A DNA stretch of 9,488 nucleotides from an uncultured Veillonella sp. (lineage in GTDB: Bacteria > Bacillota > Negativicutes > Veillonellales > Veillonellaceae), in assembly GCA_900552445.1 (NCBI GenBank), contig URZS01000020.1, positions 1 through 9,488 of the forward strand, given 5' to 3'. Under the pieces are notes generated by a model. That model was not told the origin of the DNA and searched no databases. It saw only the letters and a list, made by a program, of their open reading frames with translations. The position numbers and the translations under genes were made by a program. Position 1 is the stretch's first letter. The number at the start of each line of letters is the position of its first letter. Shown in pieces: positions 7,558 to 9,488 of this stretch.

Positions 7558-7725
7558 ATGAGCAATGCTACAACAACTAACGGTAAAGCTCCATCTCAAG
7601 ATGTAGTAGCAGTAATCGTTGGTGCATTAGCGGCAATGGGTTATTCCGCTGATCAAATCGCGCACATCCGTCCAATCGTAAGCTACAATTGGAAAATGGA
7701 AGGTCGCTTGCGCGGTAATCGATAA
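7558..7725 (+). CDS. mmdE: Methylmalonyl-CoA decarboxylase, epsilon subunit
   Basis: This 55-residue soluble protein begins at ATG 7558, 7 nt after a strong AGGAGG (7545–7550), and ends at TAA 7723–7725. It is essentially a free copy of the C-terminal domain of MmdD: VVAVIVGALAAMGYS and IAHIRP align with VVAAIVGAIVAMGYS and IASIRP, then W-x-x-EGRL in both, with a one-residue gap before the Trp. It lacks the membrane helix and the Ala/Pro linker. For the V. parvula enzyme, the equivalent chain is reported to be dispensable for catalysis but to stabilise the complex. Its small size makes it easy to miss in automated annotation. Confidence 0.93.
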   Translation: MSNATTTNGKAPSQDVVAVIVGALAAMGYSADQIAHIRPIVSYNWKMEGRLRGNR

Positions 7726-7826
7726 GATTATTGCCTAATTAGATAATCACTGAGATTATCCGATTTATATGTGTAAAAAATATTTATAAGTTTGGTGTAG
7801 ACATACACATTTTGGAGGAATTTAAG
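7726..7826 (+). other. mmdE–mmdC intergenic leader with competing stems
   Basis: The 101-nt gap holds GATTATT (7726–7732), GATAATC (7742–7748) and GATTATC (7754–7760). The middle element can pair with either neighbour: with the third it forms a perfect 7-bp stem with a 5-nt loop, with the first a 7-bp stem including one G·U pair and a 9-nt loop. Further down, TACAC (7804–7808) can pair with GTGTA at 7795–7799, and TACACAT (7804–7810) with ATGTGTA at 7769–7775. The ribosome site GGAGG (7814–7818) follows directly. No clear promoter was found here. Confidence 0.4.
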
Positions 7827-8210
7827 ATGAAAAAATTCAACGTTACAGTAAATGGTACAGCATATGATGTAGAAGTTAATGAAGTAAAAGGCGCAGCTCC
7901 TGCAGCAGCTCCAGCTCCAGCAGCAGCTCCAGCTCCTAAAGCAGCTCCTGCACCAGCACCAGCTCCAGCTGCAGCAGCAGCTCCAGTTCCAGCAGGTGCT
8001 GAAACTGTAAAAGCTCCAATGCCTGGTAAAATCTTATCTGTAGCAGTATCCGCTGGCCAAGCAGTTAAAAAAGGCGAAACTTTGTTGATTCTTGAAGCTA
8101 TGAAAATGCAAAACGAAATCGCAGCTCCACATGATGCTGTAGTTTCCGAAGTTCGCGTTTCTGCTAACCAAACTGTATCCACTGGCGACGACATGGTTGT
8201 ACTTGGCTAA
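7827..8210 (+). CDS. mmdC: Methylmalonyl-CoA decarboxylase, gamma subunit (biotin carrier)
   Basis: MmdC carries the covalent biotin that receives CO2 from MmdA and delivers it to MmdB. The 127-residue protein has a short N-terminal beta region (1–22), a flexible Ala/Pro linker (about 23–55) and a biotinyl domain (about 60–127) with APMPGKI and the biotin motif EAMKMQNEI, in which Lys93 is the attachment site. I chose ATG 7827 because the ribosome site GGAGG (7814–7818) lies 8 nt before it. An in-frame TTG at 7812 would add five residues encoded by the ribosome site itself. Biotinylation requires a biotin-protein ligase encoded elsewhere. Confidence 0.95.
   Translation: MKKFNVTVNGTAYDVEVNEVKGAAPAAAPAPAAAPAPKAAPAPAPAPAAAAAPVPAGAETVKAPMPGKILSVAVSAGQAVKKGETLLILEAMKMQNEIAAPHDAVVSEVRVSANQTVSTGDDMVVLG
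7893..7991 (+). repeat. Ala/Pro-coding low-complexity tract in mmdC
   Basis: About 99 bp are built from GCA, GCT, CCA and CCT codons in irregular repeats such as GCAGCTCC and CCAGCTCC, encoding 33 residues that are all Ala or Pro apart from one Lys (Lys38) and one Val (Val54). It forms the swinging arm of the biotin carrier. Repetition of this type is prone to slippage, so its length may vary between strains. It also creates a long spurious open frame on the opposite strand. Confidence 0.8.
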
Positions 8211-8220
8211 TCCCAAGTTT

Positions 8221-8249
8221 TGTATGGCGCGGCCGTGCCGCGTCATATA
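8221..8249 (+). other. GC-rich hairpin between mmdC and mmdB
   Basis: An 11-bp stem (8223–8233 with 8237–8247) closes on a CGT loop, with one G·U wobble and six consecutive G·C pairs nearest the loop. Two more pairs (8221–8222 with 8248–8249) can be added, one of them a wobble. The downstream bases are A/T-rich but lack a U run. It lies 10 nt after the mmdC stop and is much more GC-rich than its surroundings. A likely role is message stabilisation or partial attenuation before the membrane subunit gene. Confidence 0.6.
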
Positions 8250-8280
8250 ACAATTTTATATTTGTGAAAGGGGAACGCAT

Positions 8281-9402
8281 ATGGAGGCTTTTGCTGTTGC
8301 GATACAATCCGTTATAACCGATAGCGGGTTCCTCGCATTTACACCATACAATGCTATTATGATTTTTGTAGGTTTGCTCCTATTGTACTTGGCATTTGCT
8401 AGAGAGTTTGAACCTTTATTGTTGGGTCCGATTGCCTTTGGTTGTGTACTTGCTAATATTCCTCGTAACGGCTTCGAAGAAGGCGTTATGGCACTTATTA
8501 GCGCAGGTATCTCTCAAGAAATCTTCCCACCTTTAATTTTCCTAGGTGTAGGTGCAATGACTGACTTTGGTCCACTCATTGCAAATCCTAAGACATTACT
8601 TTTAGGTGCTGCTGCTCAGATCGGCGTATTCGTTGCTCTTGGCGGTGCAATGGCTATGGGCTTTACAGCTCAAGAAGCTGCTGCTATCGGTATCATCGGT
8701 GGTGCTGACGGCCCTACATCCATTTACTTGGCTACTAAACTAGCTCCTCACTTATTAGGTGCTATCGCGGTTGCTGCATATTCTTATATGTCCTTAGTAC
8801 CGTTGATTCAACCACCTGTAATGAAATTATTTACGACTCAAAAAGAGCGCGAAATTGTTATGGAGCAGTTGCGTGAAGTTACACGTTTTGAAAAAATCGT
8901 GTTCCCAATCGTTGCAACGATCTTCATTTCCTTATTGCTTCCTTCCATTACATCCCTTTTAGGTATGTTGATGTTAGGTAACTTGTTCCGTGAATCTGGC
9001 GTAACAGAACGTTTGTCTGATACTTCTCAAAATGCGTTGATCAATACTGTTACTATCTTCTTAGCAACTGGTACTGGTTTAACAATGGATGCGGAACACT
9101 TCTTAAGCGTACAAACAATCCTAATCATTTGTTTAGGTTTGGTTGCATTTATCGGCGGTACTGCTGGTGGCGTATTGTTCGGTAAATTGATGAGCTTTGT
9201 TGATGGTGGTAAAACAAATCCACTTATTGGTTCTGCTGGTGTATCCGCGGTTCCAATGGCAGCTCGTGTATCTCAAGTAGTAGGTGCAAAAGCTAACCCA
9301 GCAAACTTCTTGCTCATGCATGCTATGGGTCCTAACGTAGCTGGCGTTATCGGTACAGCAGTAGCAGCAGGTACAATGCTTGCTATGTTGTCTAGCCACT
9401 AA
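8281..9402 (+). CDS. mmdB: Methylmalonyl-CoA decarboxylase, beta subunit (Na+-pumping carboxybiotin decarboxylase)
   Basis: MmdB is the integral membrane subunit that decarboxylates carboxybiotin and couples this to Na+ export. Its 373 residues contain many hydrophobic helices, starting near 24–40 and ending near 345–370. Key residues of the OadB family are visible with identical spacing: Asp143 in [11 protein letters not shown] (OadB Asp203), Tyr169 in YSYMSLVPL (Tyr229), and the segment [17 protein letters not shown] with Asn313, Gly317, Ser322 and Arg329 (Asn373, Gly377, Ser382 and Arg389). The C-terminal [20 protein letters not shown] is also typical. The ribosome site AAAGGGG (8267–8273) is 7 nt before ATG 8281. 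The protein is shorter than Klebsiella OadB, mainly before Asp143. Confidence 0.96.
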   Translation: MEAFAVAIQSVITDSGFLAFTPYNAIMIFVGLLLLYLAFAREFEPLLLGPIAFGCVLANIPRNGFEEGVMALISAGISQEIFPPLIFLGVGAMTDFGPLIANPKTLLLGAAAQIGVFVALGGAMAMGFTAQEAAAIGIIGGADGPTSIYLATKLAPHLLGAIAVAAYSYMSLVPLIQPPVMKLFTTQKEREIVMEQLREVTRFEKIVFPIVATIFISLLLPSITSLLGMLMLGNLFRESGVTERLSDTSQNALINTVTIFLATGTGLTMDAEHFLSVQTILIICLGLVAFIGGTAGGVLFGKLMSFVDGGKTNPLIGSAGVSAVPMAARVSQVVGAKANPANFLLMHAMGPNVAGVIGTAVAAGTMLAMLSSH

Positions 9403-9415
9403 TAATTAAATAATT

Positions 9416-9457
9416 ATTCACCAAGGTGTGCCTAAATAGGTACACCTATTGGTGAAT
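9416..9457 (+). terminator. Strong hairpin after mmdB (probable operon end)
   Basis: An outer stem ATTCACCAA/TTGGTGAAT (9416–9424 with 9449–9457) and an inner stem GGTGTGCCT/AGGTACACC (9425–9433 with 9438–9446, one G·U pair) form an 18-bp hairpin with an AAAT loop and a TA bulge. It starts 14 nt after the mmdB stop. No U run follows on this strand; on the opposite strand the sequence after the hairpin is A/T-rich. It may serve as a terminator, as a 3' stabiliser, or for a converging gene. Confidence 0.55.
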
Positions 9458-9460
9458 CAA

Positions 9461-9488
9461 AAAGCCCTTGGTCATTATGTAATCATAC
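9461..9488 (+). other. Possible left half of an intrinsic terminator cut by the window end
   Basis: AAAAAGCCCTTGG (9458-9470 region, A run from 9459) has the form of the left arm of an A-tailed terminator stem. The matching CCAAGGGCTTTTT would lie beyond the last base. The idea rests on one arm only. Confidence 0.25.

Noticed and set aside
7812..7826. TTG start extending MmdC by five residues
   Set aside because: The extension is encoded by the ribosome binding site itself; ATG 7827 has correct spacing and begins the typical MKKFNVTVNG sequence.
7784..8194. Long minus-strand open frame rich in Gly/Ala opposite mmdC
   Set aside because: It is the shadow of the Ala/Pro repeat and biotinyl domain of mmdC, whose product is unmistakable. 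No ribosome site or family resemblance supports it.
1..9488. Mobile elements, CRISPR arrays, tRNA or rRNA genes
   Set aside because: No transposase or integrase, target-site duplications, regular repeat-spacer array or tRNA/rRNA sequence was seen; base composition and codon use look uniform across the genes.

Overview
The window comes from a Veillonella-like member of the Negativicutes: an anaerobe that ferments lactate through the succinate–propionate pathway and conserves energy with a sodium pump. The basis is the gene order mmdA-mmdD-mmdE-mmdC-mmdB, which is the order described for Veillonella parvula methylmalonyl-CoA decarboxylase. The 55-residue epsilon subunit and the AT-rich codon use fit the same assignment. 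The species is not decided by what can be read here.

Layout, all on the + strand. Positions 1–337 carry no gene I can support. They hold a regulatory region with repeated short motifs and a good sigma-A-type promoter (238–266). A first block follows: a succinate/propionyl-CoA CoA-transferase (338–1843), the catalytic subunit of a two-gene methylmalonyl-CoA mutase (1873–3519), its separate B12-binding subunit (3548–3943), the mutase-protecting GTPase MeaB (4023–4961) and methylmalonyl-CoA epimerase (5013–5435). A 150-bp AT-rich gap contains a second promoter (5523–5551). The second block encodes the membrane decarboxylase: mmdA (5586–7115), mmdD (7192–7536), mmdE (7558–7725), mmdC (7827–8210) and mmdB (8281–9402). 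A long hairpin lies after mmdB, close to the window end.

The genes form one metabolic line, laid out almost in reaction order. The CoA-transferase moves CoA from propionyl-CoA to succinate, releasing propionate and making succinyl-CoA. The B12 mutase, kept active by MeaB, turns succinyl-CoA into (R)-methylmalonyl-CoA. The epimerase makes the (S) isomer. MmdA then transfers its carboxyl group to biotin on MmdC, and MmdB releases CO2 while exporting Na+, regenerating propionyl-CoA for the next cycle. MmdD anchors the complex and MmdE stabilises it.

The proteins belong to known families, and I see no undescribed enzyme system. The less explained material is in the non-coding DNA: a 15-bp-periodic TGTGA array, phased direct repeats at promoter 1, several hairpins between subunit genes (one GC-rich hairpin before mmdB, one that would cover the mmdD ribosome site), and alternative pairings in the mmdC leader. 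These could set subunit ratios, but that is inference from sequence alone.
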